The notes: generated by a model from the letters alone, not told the origin. Positions 1 through 15,155 are shown, counted from the stretch's first letter. The stretch: 64,000 nt of DNA from Emiliania huxleyi CCMP1516 (GCF_000372725.1 NW_005198751.1:231809-295808), one strand, 5' to 3'. Made by a program: numbers and translations.

Positions 1-1315
1 CGCAGCTCCGCCTCGTCGAGGAAGAGGATGGTCTGGAAGCGCACGTGCGGCAGAGCAAAGGCGGACGGCCCGTGCTGCTGATGGACCGCCGCGCGCGCCA
101 TCTCGATGTAGCAGGTGCCCGGGAGCAGCTTCACCTTGCCCACGCGGTGGCCTTGCAGGAAGGCAAGCTCGACCGCCGAGAAGCGCTGCTGCCAGACGAT
201 CTCGTCGGCCGAGCTCTCACGGAGCGAGCCCAGGAAGGGCACCGAGGGCGCGCTGACCTGCGCGGAGCTGCGCTGCCATGCGGGCTTGGCCCACGCGAAT
301 CGCCTGCGGCGGATGTGCAGCGCGCCAGAGCGTGCAGAGCTGCCGGGCGGGAGAGAGACGGGCGTGTCGATGGTCGCGTGTGCAATCGTCCCGCTGTAGC
401 CGAACGACGAGACGCCGGCCCAGCCTCGGGCCGTCGCCTGGAGCGGCTGCGTGGGCGCGACCACCACCGCCGTCGCCAGGCGCTCGTCCACCAAGGGGTT
501 GAGCTGTCGCAGCTGCGCGTTGCCGCAAGCCTCGAGGCGAGGCAGCGCCGCTAGCAGCCGCTGCAGACCCAGCTGCCCCGAGGGCGCCTCGGTGTGCCCA
601 ATGCTCGCCTTGGCCGCGCACACCGCTAGCGCCGTTGTTCGCGAGTCGCCGCGCCCGAGGACGGAGGCGATCGATCCCGCCTCGGTCGGGTCGCCAAGCG
701 CCGTCCCCGTGCCGTGCGCCTCGATGCGGAGCATGGCGGACGGCGCTTCGCCGGTCGCCTCGAGAGCTGCGGTGAAGAGCCGCCGCTGCGCCGAGCCGTT
801 TGGCGCCGTCAGGCTCGCGCTGCGCCCGTCCTGCCGCACCACCACAGCACCGACAGGCACTGCCGAGGCCGCCGCCGACACGACTGCACCGCCAACGCCC
901 TCGCTCCGCACGTACCCGTTGGCGGCCGCGTCGAACGTCTTGCACCGCCCGTCCATCGACAGCATCCCAGCTGATGCCGCAGCCAACGATGGGTGCGGCA
1001 CCAGCTTGAGGCTCACGGCCGCCGCGAGAGCGCCGTCGCAGTCGCCGCTCCGCGCCGCCCGCCACGCGCCGTGCAGCGCCACCAGCGCCGACGAGCAGGC
1101 CGTGTCCACGCTCATGCACGGGCCCTGCATGCCGAGCACGAACGAGAGGCGGCCGCACGCCACCGATATCGTGTCGCCCGTCACCGCGTACACCGATGAG
1201 GGCCGCAGCGACGAGAGCAGCGCCCAATCGGGCCGCTCGATGCCGACGAAGACGCCCTCGCCGCCCCCTAGCAGCGACGAGCGGCGCGCGCCCGCCCCGT
1301 GCAGCGCCTCGTACC

Positions 1316-1349
<34 letters not shown>

Positions 1350-1604
1350 CGCCGCCGCCTCCGCCGGCGACACCCCAAACGAGGCGGCGTCGAAGTGCGC
1401 CGCGCCCGCCACGAAGCCGCCGTGCGGCACGCACGACCGCTGCACCTCGCTCAGCCGCGAGACGTCCACCGCCGACGACAGCTCCCAACGAGACGACGGC
1501 ACCGCCCCCACCGCGTCGCCGCTCGCGTGCAGCATCGACGAGAGCGCGGCGCGGCCGGCGCAGCCGCCGGGCCACCGCCCCGCCAGGCCGTGCAGCCCGA
1601 CAGC
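1..1604 (-). other. PKS module 14 (partial): KS-DH, cut by the window edge
   Basis: KS14 (about 370-1600) has Cys15614 (codon 1095-1097) in DTACSSA and ends with FGYSGTIAH. A DH of the DH1/DH11 subtype begins near 250, with His15930 in GHRVGKVKLLPG (codon 147-149). The second DH half and anything after it are outside the window. Confidence 0.88.
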
Positions 1605-4600
1605 GCGGCCCGCCTCGGCGCCGCCCGACGGCACGGCGCGCGACGGCTCGCGCGAGCCCACGATCTGGCTCAGCAGGTGCGCGGCGATGTCGCGCGGCGT
1701 CGGGTGCTCGAACACCAGCGTCGGCGAGAGCGGAAGCCCCGTCGCCGCACGCAGCCGCATCGACATCTCCGTCGCCGCGAGCGAGTCGACGCCCGCCTCC
1801 ATCAGCGGCGTGCCGGCGCTGACGTCGGCGGCGCCGGTGAGCTCGCGCAGCACGCCGAGCACGAGCGCCTCGACGTGCGGCTGCTGCCTCGCCGGCGGAA
1901 GCGCCGCCAGCGCGTCCGTCAAAGGCCCTGTTGCGGCCGGCGCGGAGGAGGGCGATGCCGACGGCGCGGCGGCCGCCGGCAAGACGAGCTCCGAGAGCGC
2001 CGGCAGCGACTCGTCAGGCACACACGCCCGCAGCTGCCGCACGCCCAGCGGGAGCGGCGAGACGACGCGGCCCGGCAGCTCGACCAGCCGCGCCAGGCAC
2101 GCCGCGTACTGCTCCAGCGAGATGGGCGCCATGCCCCGCACCTTGGCCAGCTGGTCGAGCGAGACACTGGCGGCATCGAGGCCGGCTTGCGCCATGCCGG
2201 CGCCAGCCACGAAGGGAAGTTGCATGCTACACGCGGTCATTCCTGACGCGGCTCGACACCTTGCCAGCGCATCAAGGCTTGCGTTTGCGGCCGCATAGCT
2301 TGACTGCCCGACATTTCCCAAGGCCGACGCGATGGACGAGAAGAGCACTGACGCCGACAGCGTCCGCTGAGAGGTCGCGTGATGCATGTGCGCTGCGCCA
2401 CCCGCCTTCGGCGCGAGAGTCGCAGCCAGCTTTGCTCGAGCCACTTGCTCGACGAGACCCTTGTCACTGCGACCCGCAGCATGTAGCAGTGCCGAGGGAC
2501 GGGCGGCAGCAATGAGTGCCGCCACGTCGTCAGCGTCCGCGCTGTCGCATGCGATGATCTCAGTTGGCGTGGCCGCCATCACCGCACGCATGGAGGACTC
2601 AAGGCCCTGCCCAGCATGCGCCACGCGACCGCTACGCGACGAGAGAACGATCCGCGAGGCCCCACCCTCCGATATCAACCTGGCGCCGCGGATTCCGAGC
2701 CCACCGAGCCCTCCGCTGATTAGCCACGATCCGCAAAGGTCAGCCTTCCTCGATGCCGTCACCACACAGTCCCGGCAGAGACGGGCTGCGTGCCGAGAAT
2801 TGCGGCCCCAAGCTATCTCTGGCTCGGCGCACGCAGCAGCCTCCGCCAGAAGCGCCCTCACCTCTGAGCTCTCAGGCGTCCCCGGCGCCACGTCGAAGCT
2901 GACCACGCGCATCCCTGGCTGCTCCATGCGCAGCACGCGAGCAAAGCCCCACACACCGCCGTAAGCTGCCCCGGAGAGCCTCAACGTGCTTCCGCGTGGC
3001 CGCGGCGATACAAGCCCGGCGGTGCGCAGCAGGAAGGGCGGCAAGGCGCGCGAGGTGCTCTCAATGAGTGCCTGCGACAACGCCAGTGCCGCAGCTAAGC
3101 AATTCAGAGCCGGCATTGTGCTTTTGGTCTCCTCTAGAAAGAGAGCAACGCCGCCCAAAGCCTGAGCCCCAAAAGCGGCTGCGTCCGGCGGTTGATCTGC
3201 GCTACAAACCTGGCAGGGCTGAGGGAAGGAGCGTACTACTGAGGAGGTGGCACCACGCGGCAGCACAACTAGCCACGGCTCCGAAGCGGGCCCGGGGTCG
3301 ACCTCGGAAAGGCGTCTCCAGCCCGTGGAGTAGAAAGCGGTCGCGGCCGCTGCAGCGGGCGGTGAAGCCCACGGGAATGCCCGACGGCGAAAGCGAGGGC
3401 GCAGCGACCTTGCGCGAGGGGGAAAGGCCCCCGATTGCACCACGGCGTTTGCGATCGTGCCGCTGTACCCGAACGAGGACACGCCGCCGCCCATGGACGC
3501 ACCGCCGAGGCCGTGCTGCTGCGCGGGAGCCGTCGGTAGCGCGCACGGGGCGCTCCCACGCAGCGCCTCGCCGACCTGCGGGTTGAGGAGCCGCAGCTGT
3601 GCGTTTGGCGGCGCCAGCCCTCTCAACAGCCCAGCCGCCAGGGCAAACAGCCCGCTCATGGCCGCCGCCGGCTCGCCGTGCCCGCAGTTCGCCTTGACGC
3701 CGCTCAACGCCATCGCGGGCCCGACCTCGCCCCGCCCAGACAGCACGGCGGTGGCGAGGGAACGCGCCTCGATCGGGTCGCCCAGAGCTGTGCCGGTGCC
3801 GTGCGCCTCGAGCTGGACGAGCTCTGCGGGCGACGCGCCCGCCTCCTGCAGCGTCGCGCGGAGGAGCGCCTGCTGAGCGATCCCGTTGGGAGCGGTCAGG
3901 CTCGCGCTCTTCCCGTCCTGGCGCACGGCCACGCCCCGAACAGAGAGCAAAGGCCCGCCCCCGCCAGAGGGCTGCAGCGCCACCGCGCCGCACGCCTCGC
4001 CGCGGCAGTAGCCGTCGGCGCGCGCGTCGAAGGTGTGGCAAGCGCCCAGAGCGGAGGTCATGCCGGCGAGGGCGATCCCGACGCTGGCTGCCGGGTCAAA
4101 CATCATGTTGACGCCGGCCACGAGTGCGGTGCCGCACTCGGCGTGCTGGAGGGCGCGGCTGCCGGCGTGCAGCGCGGCCAGGCTGCTCGAGCACGCCGTG
4201 TCGAACGACACGCACGGGCCTTGCAGGCCGAGCGCAAACGAGACGCGGCCGACCGCAACAGAGCACGTGGCGGCCGTCGCCGCGTACACGCTCTCGCCGA
4301 GCGGGCTCTTGCGAAGCACCGCCGCGAACTCGCACGCCCAGATGCCGAGGAAGACGCCGACCGCGCTGCCGAGCAGGTCCGCTCGGCGCAAGCCGCTCCC
4401 GTGCAGCGCCTCGTAGCTGCGCTCGAGCAGCAGCCGCTGCTGCGGGTCCATCACCTTCGCCTCGGCTGGCGCGACGCCGAAGAAGGCGTTGTCGAAGAGC
4501 TCCGCGTCCTGCAGGAAGCCGCCGTGGCGCATGCGCCTCGCGACCACCTCCGGCACGTTCGGTGCCTCACCTGCCAAGCCCCACCGCACACCGGACTCCT

Positions 4601-7600
4601 CGCCCACGACGCTGGCGCCCGTAGCGGCCATGTGCCACGCCAGCGAGAACGACGACGCCCCCCCGGGGAGAAGGGCGCTGGCACCCACGATGCCACAGTC
4701 GCATGCCTCGCTGGCACTGACCGCCGTGCCCTGCACGTCAACGCCTGGGGCGGCCGACCGGCGAGGCTGGAGACACGCGGCGAGCTGCCGCGCCGTCGGG
4801 TAGTCGAAGACGAGCGTGGCTGGCAGCGACGGGGCACCCTCGCCCGCCGCCACCTGCAGCTGGTTGCGCAGCTCGACCGCGCCGAGCGAGTCGAGCCCCG
4901 CCTCCATCAGCGGCGCGTCCGCGTCGACCACCCCGCCCGCCGTGCGCGCCACCGCAGCGAGCACCTCGTCGAGCACCACGCCGCGAGGCGCCGCTTGCCG
5001 CGCGGAGGGCGATGCGGAGGCGGCCGCGGCGGCCGAGGCGCGAGGCGCGAAGGCGGACAGGAAGGCGGGCACCTCCCCGCCGCCGCCCAGCACGCGCGCC
5101 CACGACACCGGCAGCATCGCCACCACCGGCGGCGCGCTCGGGCCCACCGCCAGCCCGAGCGCCGCGAGGCCCTCTGCCCGGCCGATTAGCCCCCAGCCGG
5201 CCGCCTGCAGCCGCGCGTGCACCGCGCCGCCAGCCGCCATCCCCACCTCCGCCCACGGGCCCCACTGCACGCTCACGCCGGAGAGGGCCGCGCCGCGCCG
5301 CGCGCCCGCCAGCGCGTCGAGGCAGCTGTTGGCCGCCGCGTAGTTGGCCTGGCCCGCGCTGCCGAGCAGCGCCGCCACCGAAGAGAAGAGCGCGCAGCAC
5401 TGGAGCGGCGTCGTCGCGGCGCCTCTCTGCAGCGCCCACGCGCCGTGCGCCTTCGCGCCGTACACGCGGCGCAGCATCGCCGCCGTCTGCGAGCGCAGCA
5501 TGCCGTCCGCCAGCACGCCCGCCGCGTGCCACACGCCACGGAGCGGAGGCAGCGCCTCGCCGGACGCCGCCGCCAGCAGCCGGCCCGTCGAGGCGGCGTC
5601 GGCTGCGTCGCAGAGGGCGACGCGGACGTCGGCCCCGCTCGCTCGCAGCTCCAAAGCCGCGACGCCGTCGGCGACCGCGCCGCTGCGCGAGGCGAGCAGG
5701 AGCGCCGACGCGCCACACCCAGCCAGCCACTGCGCGGTGACAATGCCAAGGCCGCCCGTCCCGCCCGTCAGAAGCTGCGCTCCGTGCAGCCGCGGCTGGC
5801 CGCCCGCCTGCAGCGAGGCCGCCGTTGCCAGCCGAGGGACGCGCACAGCCTTACCCGAGCACGCGAGCTCGGGCTCACTTCGCGCGGCGGCGGATGAGAG
5901 GAGCGTGCGGAGAGAGTCGTGCAGCGACTGCCCCTCGAGGCGCACGCACCCGATCGGCGCGGCGGGCGCCTCGGCCCGCGCAGCGCGCGCGAGGCCCCAC
6001 GCGCCCGTCCTCGCAAGCCCCGGCGCCCCTCCGCCGGCAAGGGGCGACTCGGACAGCAGCCAGAGCGGCGGCTCGGACGACTTGTCGGAGTTTGCGGCCA
6101 GCATGAGCTGCCTGCTTGCCGCCAGGGCAGCTAGCGGGGCCGTTGTGCTCGTCGACATGAGAAGCGCGTGTGGAAGAACGACACGCCCCCTTTCTTGCGC
6201 CTGCAAATGCGTGGTCTTGCAATGCGCTTCGCGGAAGAGGACAGCCATGTCGACCAAGCCCTGCCGCTGCTTCGGAGCGTCGATCCAGTCGGCTATGTAG
6301 AGGTGCTTCGGCTCCTTGTATGCAGAGGCTGGGCGAAGTGCTCGGACTTGGAAGCCAATCAGCTGCGTACAGGTCTCCGAGCGCGTGCCGCCGAGATCAA
6401 TATCCGAGTCGCTTCCTTCGGCTGACGTCACTGTTGCAAGCAGATGGCCTGCGGATCGCCCGCACAGCCTCGCCACCTCGATGGCGAACGGCAATTTCGT
6501 GTCCGTCCCCTGTCCACGCGCGATTAGCGCACTCGCCTGCATCGCGCCATCCAGGTCAGCTACGTGCACGCTCATCCCTGCCAGGTCACGCCGCCGCTGG
6601 AGTCGCGCAACGGCCTGCCCCGAGCCCGCCCAAATCGCGGACAACGTTCGGAATGCTGGACCGTACGACAGCCCCGCTCCCGCAAGACAGCGATAGAATG
6701 CAGCCGGGGTCAGTCCGCTGACGCAACCGCTTCTGGAGTGGATGGCTTGCAAATACTGCTGAGGCCCTGCGGCCATGAGGTTAGCGGAGACCTGTCCAGC
6801 ACAATGCAGAGTCGGATCCTCAACTCCATCGCCACTTCGGACTTCAAACGGCGTGTCCGACGCCCACGGAGAAGGGGTTTCGTCGATGGTAGAAGGCATG
6901 CGCTCGAGCAGTGCGCACTCTATCCAAGCAGCACCTTCAGCTCCAGCCTCCGACAGCGAGAGCGGGCTAAAGAAGAAGGTCCTGCGCAGCTCAGAGCCGA
7001 CGCCGACGGAAGACACAGCCCCAACAGCCTCCAGAAACGCCGCGCCAGGCACCAGCACCCGGCCGTTGATGTTGTGGTCTACAAACAGAGCGTAGACCGA
7101 CCCACTCAGCGGGCCGCGGAATGTCATCACACTTCCCGACGGCGGAAGCTCTAGACGAGCACTGAGGATCGGGTGCGGCTTGGAGAGCCAGGGATAGGCG
7201 CGCCGCGAAGGGGCTCTCAGCTCGTCGTGGCCAATGTGGATGGCCTTGAAGCGGCCGCCGCCGGAGGTCGCCACCAACGCGTTTGCGATCGTGCCGCTGT
7301 ACCCGAACGAGGACACGCCGCCGCCCATGGACGCACCGCCGAGGCCGTGCTGCTGCGCGGGAGCCGTCGGTAGCGCGCACGGGGCGCTCCCACGCAGCGC
7401 CTCGCCGACCTGCGGGTTGAGGAGCCGCAGCTGTGCGTTTGGCGGCGCCAGCCCTCTCAACAGCCCAGCCGCCAGGGCAAACAGCCCGCTCATGGCCGCC
7501 GCCGGCTCGCCGTGCCCGCAGTTCGCCTTGACGCCGCTCAATGCCATCGCGGGCCCGACCTCGCCCCGCCCAGACAGCACGGCGGTGGCGAGGGAACGCG

Positions 7601-10600
7601 CCTCGATCGGGTCGCCCAGAGCTGTGCCGGTGCCGTGCGCCTCGAGCTGGACGAGCTCTGCGGGCGACGCGCCCGCCTCCTGCAGCGTCGCGCGGAGGAG
7701 CGCCTGCTGAGCGATCCCGTTGGGAGCGGTCAGGCTCGCGCTCTTCCCGTCCTGGCGCACGGCCACGCCCCGAACAGAGAGCAAAGGCCCGCCCCCGCCA
7801 GAGGGCTGCAGCGCCACCGCGCCGCACGCCTCGCCGCGGCAGTAGCCGTCGGCGCGCGCGTCGAAGGTGTGGCAAGCGCCCAGAGCGGAGGTCATGCCGG
7901 CGAGGGCGATCCCGACGCTGGCTGCCGGGTCAAACATCATGTTGACGCCGGCCACGAGTGCGGTGCCGCACTCGGCGTGCTGGAGGGCGCGGCTGCCGGC
8001 GTGCAGCGCGGCCAGGCTGCTCGAGCACGCCGTGTCGAACGACACGCACGGGCCTTGCAGGCCGAGCGCAAACGAGACGCGGCCGACCGCAACGGAGCAT
8101 GATGCTGCCGTTGCCGCATAAACGCTGCCAGCAGCTGGACTGTTGAAGAGAATGGCCGCGAACTCGCACGCCCAGATGCCGAGGAAGACGCCGACCGCGC
8201 TGCCGAGCAGGTCCGCTCGGCGCAAGCCGCTCCCGTGCAGCGCCTCGTAGCTGCGCTCGAGCAGCAGCCGCTGCTGCGGGTCCATCACCTTCGCCTCGGC
8301 TGGCGCGACGCCGAAGAAGGCGTTGTCGAAGAGCTCCGCATCCTGCAGGAAGCCGCCGTGGCGCATGCGCCTCGCGACCACCTCCGGCACGTTCGGTGCC
8401 TCACCTGCCAAGCCCCACCGCACACCGGACTCCTCGCCCACGACGCTGGCGCCCGTAGCGGCCATGTGCCACGCCAGCGAGAACGACGACGCCCCCCCGG
8501 GGAGAAGGGCGCTGGCACCCACGATGCCACAGTCGCATGCCTCGCTGGCACTGACCGCCGTGCCCTGCACGTCAACGCCTGGGGCGGCCGACCGGCGAGG
8601 CTGGAGACGTGCTGCGAGCTGCCGCGCCGTCGGGTAGTCGAAGACGAGCGTGGCTGGCAGCGACGGGGCACCCTCGCCCGCCGCCGCCTGCAGCTGGTTG
8701 CGCAGCTCGACCGCGCCGAGCGAGTCGAGCCCCGCCTCCATCAGCGGCGCGTCCGCGTCGACCGCCCCGCCCGCCGTGCGCGCCACCGCAGCGAGCACCT
8801 CGTCGAGCGCCACGCCTCGAGGCGCCGCTTGCCGCGCGGAGGGCGATGCGGAGGCGGCCGCGGCGGCCGAGGCGCGAGGCGCGAAGGCGGACAGGAAGGC
8901 GGGCACCTCCCCGCCGCCGCCCAGCACGCGCGCCCACGACACCGGCAGCATCGCCACCACCGGCGGCGCGCTCGGGCCCACCGCCAGCCCGAGCGCCGCG
9001 AGGCCCTCTGCCCGGCCGATTAGCCCCCAGCCGGCCGCCTGCAGCCGCGCGTGCACCGCGCCGCCAGCCGCCATCCCCACCTCCGCCCACGGGCCCCACT
9101 GCACGCTCACGCCGGAGAGGGCCGCGCCGCGCCGCGCGCCCGCCAGCGCGTCGAGGCAGCTGTTGGCCGCCGCGTAGTTGGCCTGTCCCGCGCTGCCGAG
9201 CAGCGCCGCCACCGAAGAGAAGAGCGCGCAGCACTGGAGCGGTTGCGCGGCACATGCTCGGTGGAGACTGTGCGACCCGATCGCTTTGGATCCGAATACT
9301 CGGCGCAACGTCGTCGACGTCTGCCGCGGCAGCGTTGCGTCCGCCAGCACGCCCGCAGCATGCCACACGCCACGAAGAGTGCAGCCTTCGAGAGTCGGGC
9401 TGGAGAAGGCGAACAGCCGTGGGATCGCGACCGCATCGGAGACATCGCCGCGGCAAACCAACGCCTTTGCCTCGCCGGCCACAAGTTGGCGAGCAGAGGA
9501 CTCGCTCACCTCACCGCTGCGAGACACGAGGATGAGGCTTGCGGCCCCACGCTCTGCGAGCCAGCTTGCTGTTAGGCTCCCAAGCCCGCCCGTGCCGCCC
9601 GTGATCAGATGCATCCCATCCATCCCGCTGAAAGCCTGCTGTCCGCCTCTCAAGAGCGCCTTTCTGAGCCGAGGCACATGCACGGCGTCGCACCTCATCT
9701 CGAGCTCCGGGTCGAGAAGCGAAGGCACGCACGCCAAGTGGGCAGTCACGTTTCCGGCCACTGTGAAGAAGAGCGGCACACGAGCCGACTCTTGCCTCGC
9801 ACAGCGAACGAGCCCGGCAATGCTTGCGCCGCTGTGGGTCCCTAGGGACGCAGGCTGGCTCGATGCGTCGCTCGCGCTGCTCGCGCTGCTCGCGCTGCTC
9901 AGGAACCAAAGAGCCGGCGAGTCGACATTAAGCTGGACCACGCTCATAGCCGCATCCAAGGCGACCAACTGTGCCGTCGAGTGGGCTCCTCCCGCTGCGG
10001 TCGAGGCTCCTCCCGCTGCGAAGGCCACCGCGTCGAGCCGATCGTGGGTGGCTGGAGCGGCCGTGACGTGCAACGTGCCCGCGACGTAGCGCGAGCCCAC
10101 GTGAAGGACGTGAGCGGGCGCGACCCTATCCGTGTGGGACGCCCATTGTACGTCGTACATGTGCCTGCGCGCACGCCGGCTCTCGAGCCAGCCGACCTCG
10201 AAGAAGCCGCCCTGGGCACCCTCGATTCGAACGAGCTCGGACATCGACTCACCATAGTAGCGGAGCGTGCCCTCGCGCCGCACGTCAACGCAAAGGTGGC
10301 TCCAGATCACACGATTAGCTGCAACACCCGCCTTGAGGATGTGGTACGCACGTACCGAGGATGCGAACGACCCCTGCGCGCGTCTGCCCGACCACCAGAT
10401 GCCCGGGTGCGTGCACACGTCCAGCCAGGCGCACGAACGGAGATGGACGTGCTCCTTCTCGTGCCTCGCATACTCGACGAGGCCGAGGGTCTCGCCTGTG
10501 GCGCCTCCGCCCCAGGCCTTCTTGAGCTGTCGGAACTCGCCCTCGTACTGGTTGCCGATATTCGCGTAGAAAGTCGCGCCGTCCACGGACTCTGGGCAGC

Positions 10601-12088
10601 GCTGTTTCACTGTAGCGACCTCGAGGTTGGCAGTGGCGTCAGCCTGCCGAGGAATCAGGTCCATGGCCGCATGCGTGTCCCAGGACCCGGCCTCAACGGA
10701 GGAGGAAATGGCGAGCCTTGCAGTGGCCAGGTCTAGCGTCAGCCGAACGACAGGCGGGCCGGTCAACTCCACCTCGTCGAGGAAAAGAATGCTCTGGAAG
10801 GTGACGTCGGACAGCACAAAGCCCGTGTCGCCGTGTAAGGAGTGCACCAGCGCACGCGCCATCTCGATGTAGCACGTGCCCGGGAGAAGCTTCACCTTAC
10901 CCACGCGGTGGCCGCGCAGGAAGTCAAGCTCAGCAGCATTGAACGTGAGCTCCCACAGTCGCTCGTCACCATCCCACCCTGCTTGAGGTACGCCGAGGAA
11001 TGGAACGGGACGTCGCAACTCGGTCGAGCTACGCGGCGTTTGCGAGAGGCCGGACACGCGCCGGCGTAGAACAAGACGCGAGGAGGAGACGCAACGCGTT
11101 GAGTGCGACCGTGCAGGCGGCAGCGCGTCGGCTTGCGACAGCACCGCGTGGGCGATGGTGCCGCTGTACCCAAACGAGGACGTGCCGACGGCGCCGCGCC
11201 GGATCGCCGCGCGTTGCAGCGGCAGCGCCATGGCGCCGGCGCGGTTGTGCTCGCCCACCAGCGGGTTGAGGAGGCGCAGCCGCGCGTTCCCCACGCCCGC
11301 GCCGCTCTGCAGCGCCGCCACGCTCCGCAGCAGGCCCAGCTGGCCGGAGGGAGCCTCGGAGTGGCCGATGTTGGCCTTGGCTGCGCCCACCGCCACGCCC
11401 CCGCCCGCGCCCACCTCCGCCGCGAGCGAGCCCGCCTCGGTCGGGTCGCCCAAGGCGGTGCCCGTGCCGTGCGCCTCCACGCCGCTCAGCGCCGCCGTCG
11501 ACGCAAGCCCGGCCGACGCGGCGGCCGCCGACAGCAGCCTTCGCTGCGCCGAGCCGTTTGGCGCCGTCAGGCTCGCGCTGCGCCCGTCCTGCCGCACCGC
11601 GCCGCCAGAGACCGTCGCCAGCGAGCAGGCGCTTGCCGCCGCATCCACGCGCACCGTCGCCGCGCCGACGCCCTCGCTCCGCGCGTACCCGTTGGCGGCC
11701 GCGTCGAACGTCTTGCACCGCCCGTCCACCGACAGCATGCCCGCCGCCGCCGCCCCGAGCGTCGGGTGCGGCACCAGCTTGAGGCTCACGGCCGCCGCGA
11801 TGGCGCCGTCGCAGTCGCCGCTCCGCGCCGCCCGCCACGCGCCGTGCAGCGCCACCAACGCCGACGCGCAGGCCGTGTCCACGCTCATGCACGGGCCCTG
11901 CATGCCGAGCACGAACGAGAGGCGGCCGCACGCCACCGATATCGTGTCGCCCGTCACCGCGTACACCGATGAGGGCCGCAGCGACGAGAGCAGCGCCCAG
12001 TCGGGCCGCTCGATGCCGACGAAGACGCCCTCGCCGCCCCCTAGCAGCGACGAGCGGCGCGCGCCCGCCCCGTGCAGCGCCTCGTACC

Positions 12089-12122
<34 letters not shown>

Positions 12123-15121
12123 CGCCGCCGCCTCCGCCGGCGACACCCCAAACGAGGCGGCGTCGAAGTGCGCCGCGCCCGCCACGAAGCCGCCGTGCGG
12201 CACGCACGACCGCTGCACCTCGCTCAGCCGCGAGACGTCCACCGCCGACGACAGCTCCCAACGAGACGACGGCACCGCCCCCACCGCGTCGCCGCTCGCG
12301 TGCAGCATCGACGAGAGCGCGGCGCGGCCGGCGCAGCCGCCGGGCCACCGCCCCGCCAGGCCGTGCAGCCCGACAGCGCGGCCCGCCTCGGCGCCGCCCG
12401 ACGGCACGGCGCGCGACGGCTCGCGCGAGCCCACGATCTGGCTCAGCAGGTGCGCGGCGATGTCGCGCGGCGTCGGGTGCTCGAACACCAGCGTCGGCGA
12501 GAGCGGAAGCCCCGTCGCCGCACGCAGCCGCATCGACATCTCCGTCGCCGCGAGCGAGTCGACGCCCGCCTCCATCAGCGGCGTGCCGGCGCCGACGTCG
12601 GCGGCGCCGGTGAGCTCGCGCAGCACGCCGAGCACGAGCGCCTCGACGTGCGGCTGCTGCCTCGCCGGCGGCATGCTTTGCACGACCCGGGCGAGCTCAC
12701 TGGACTCTGCAGCCGAGAGACTGGCTGACCCCTCAACGGCTTTGGCGGACTTCGCCTTGGCCGCAAGCAGCGTCTTCGCGCCGGTTGCGGGAAGGAGCAG
12801 CGCCGCAGCAGTCGTGCGCGGCCGCCACGCCAGCCCCGCAACGGCGAGCCACTGGACGAACACGCCCAGGTGCACCTCGAGGTGCTCCGTGCCGCTGCCC
12901 TCGCCAAACGCGTCCTCGCCCATCCCGGCGCCGCGCACGATCGGGATCTGAAGGCTGCACGCCGTCAGGCCGTGCACGCGCCGGCTCGTCGCCAGCGCGT
13001 CGAGGTACGAGTTGGCGCCCGCGTAGTTCGCCTGCCCGACGTTGCCGACGACCGACGCGATCGACGAGAAGAGCAGGAACGCGTCGAGCGGCGCCCGGCC
13101 GTCGTTGCTGTGCAGGTGCCACGCGCCGAGCGCCTTGGCGCCAAAGGCGCGGCCCACGTGGTCCGCAGACATGTTGCGCACCAGCACGTCGGCCAGCACG
13201 CCCGCCGCGTGCCACACGCCTCGCAGCCCGCCCGACCCAATGGCCTTGTGGACAAGATGGCGAGCGTCGCCTCGCTGGCTGATGTCCGACGGAACGACGC
13301 GTGCAGCCGGCAACGACTCCAGCTGGGGCCAGCCGCGCTGCGCAACGCGGCCGCTCCGAGACGAGATCAGCAGCTGACTCGCGCCAGCGTGGATGAGCAT
13401 GTGAGAGGCGCGCAAACCAAGGCCGCCGAGCCCGCCGCTGACGAGGTGTGTCCCGACTGCGCGAACGTCGCGCGTGCGCCGGCCTGTGGTTGGCTTGCTG
13501 CAGAGCCGGGGCAAGAGGCGCACCCCGGCCTCCCACGCGAGCTGCGGCTCCTCGCACTGGCCGGTCTCACGAGAGCGGCACACCTCGGACATCACTTCGG
13601 CGGCCACCGCCGACTCGAGCCCGCTCACGTCGATGGCCATGGCGCTGAGGGCCGCACTCTCGAGTCGGAGAGAGCGCGCAAAGCCCCACACCCCGGCGTG
13701 AGCGGACTCCGCCAGCTTGGCTGGCAAGCCGAGCGGCTTGGCAGCTTGGCTTCCGTGTGTGACAAGGACGAGGGCCGGCGGCGGCGCGAGCCCGATGAGC
13801 GACTGCGACAGCAGCAGCAAGGCTGTCCACGCACCAGTGTCGGGCGCACCACCCCGGCTCTGCTCGAAGCTGCAAACCACCGCCTCGACGCCGCCCACGT
13901 CGCGAGCACCGGGCGCAGCGAGCTCGGCCTGCCTGGCCGAGCCGACCAGCGCGAGGAGAGAGGCCGTAAAGGAGGACCGACCGGCCGTGCTTAGAAGCAG
14001 CCAACGGCCGACGGGTGCGACGAGGCCGACGCAAGGCGCCGACGCCGTCCAGACCGCCGAGTACATGCCGATGGCGGGCGCAGGCCGGGGCGAGAACTGG
14101 CAGAAGAGGAGGCGCGTAAAGCGCAGGCACGGCCGCGACGCAACCGGGAAGGCTGCCGCGTCGGCTTGCGACAGCACCGCGTGGGCGATGGTGCCGCTGT
14201 ACCCAAACGAGGACGTGCCGACGGCGCCGCGCCGGATCGCCGCGCGTTGCAGCGGCAGCGCCATGGCGCCGGCGCGGTTGTGCTCGCCCACCAGCGGGTT
14301 GAGGAGGCGCAGCCGCGCGTTCCCCACGCCCGCGCCGCTCTGCAGCGCCGCCACGCTCCGCAGCAGGCCCAGCTGGCCGGAGGGAGCCTCGGAGTGGCCG
14401 ATGTTGGCCTTGGCTGCGCCCACCGCCACGCCCCCGCCCGCGCCCACCTCCGCCGCGAGCGAGCCCGCCTCGGTCGGGTCGCCCAAGGCGGTGCCCGTGC
14501 CGTGCGCCTCCACGCCGCTCAGCGCCGCCGTCGACGCAAGCCCGGCCGACGCGGCGGCCGCCGACAGCAGCCTTCGCTGCGCCGAGCCGTTTGGCGCCGT
14601 CAGGCTCGCGCTGCGCCCGTCCTGCCGCACCGCGCCGCCAGAGACCGTCGCCAGCGAGCAGGCGCTTGCCGCCGCATCCACGCGCACCGTCGCCGCGCCG
14701 ATGCCCTCGCTCCGCGCGTACCCGTTGGCGGCCGCGTCGAACGTCTTGCACCGCCCGTCCACCGACAGCATGCCCGCCGCCGCCGCCCCGAGCGTCGGGT
14801 GCGGCACCAGCTTGAGGCTCACGGCCGCCGCGATGGCGCCGTCGCAGTCGCCGCTCAGCGTCGCCCGCCACGCGCCGTGCAGCGCCACCAGCGCTGACGA
14901 GCAGGCCGTGTCCACGCTCATGCACGGGCCCTGCATGCCGAGCACGAACGAGAGGCGGCCGCACGCCACCGATATCGTGTCGCCCGTCACCGCGTACACC
15001 GATGAGGGCCGCAGCGACGAGAGCAGCGCCCAGTCGGGCCGCTCGATGCCGACGAAGACGCCCTCGCCGCCCCCTAGCAGCGACGAGCGGCGCGCGCCCG
15101 CCCCGTGCAGCGCCTCGTACC

Positions 15122-15155
<34 letters not shown>

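Noticed and set aside
3445..7290. KS12 and KS13 as inactive because the terminal motif is GTIAN
   Set aside because: That residue is not one of the Cys-His-His catalytic set, all of which are present.
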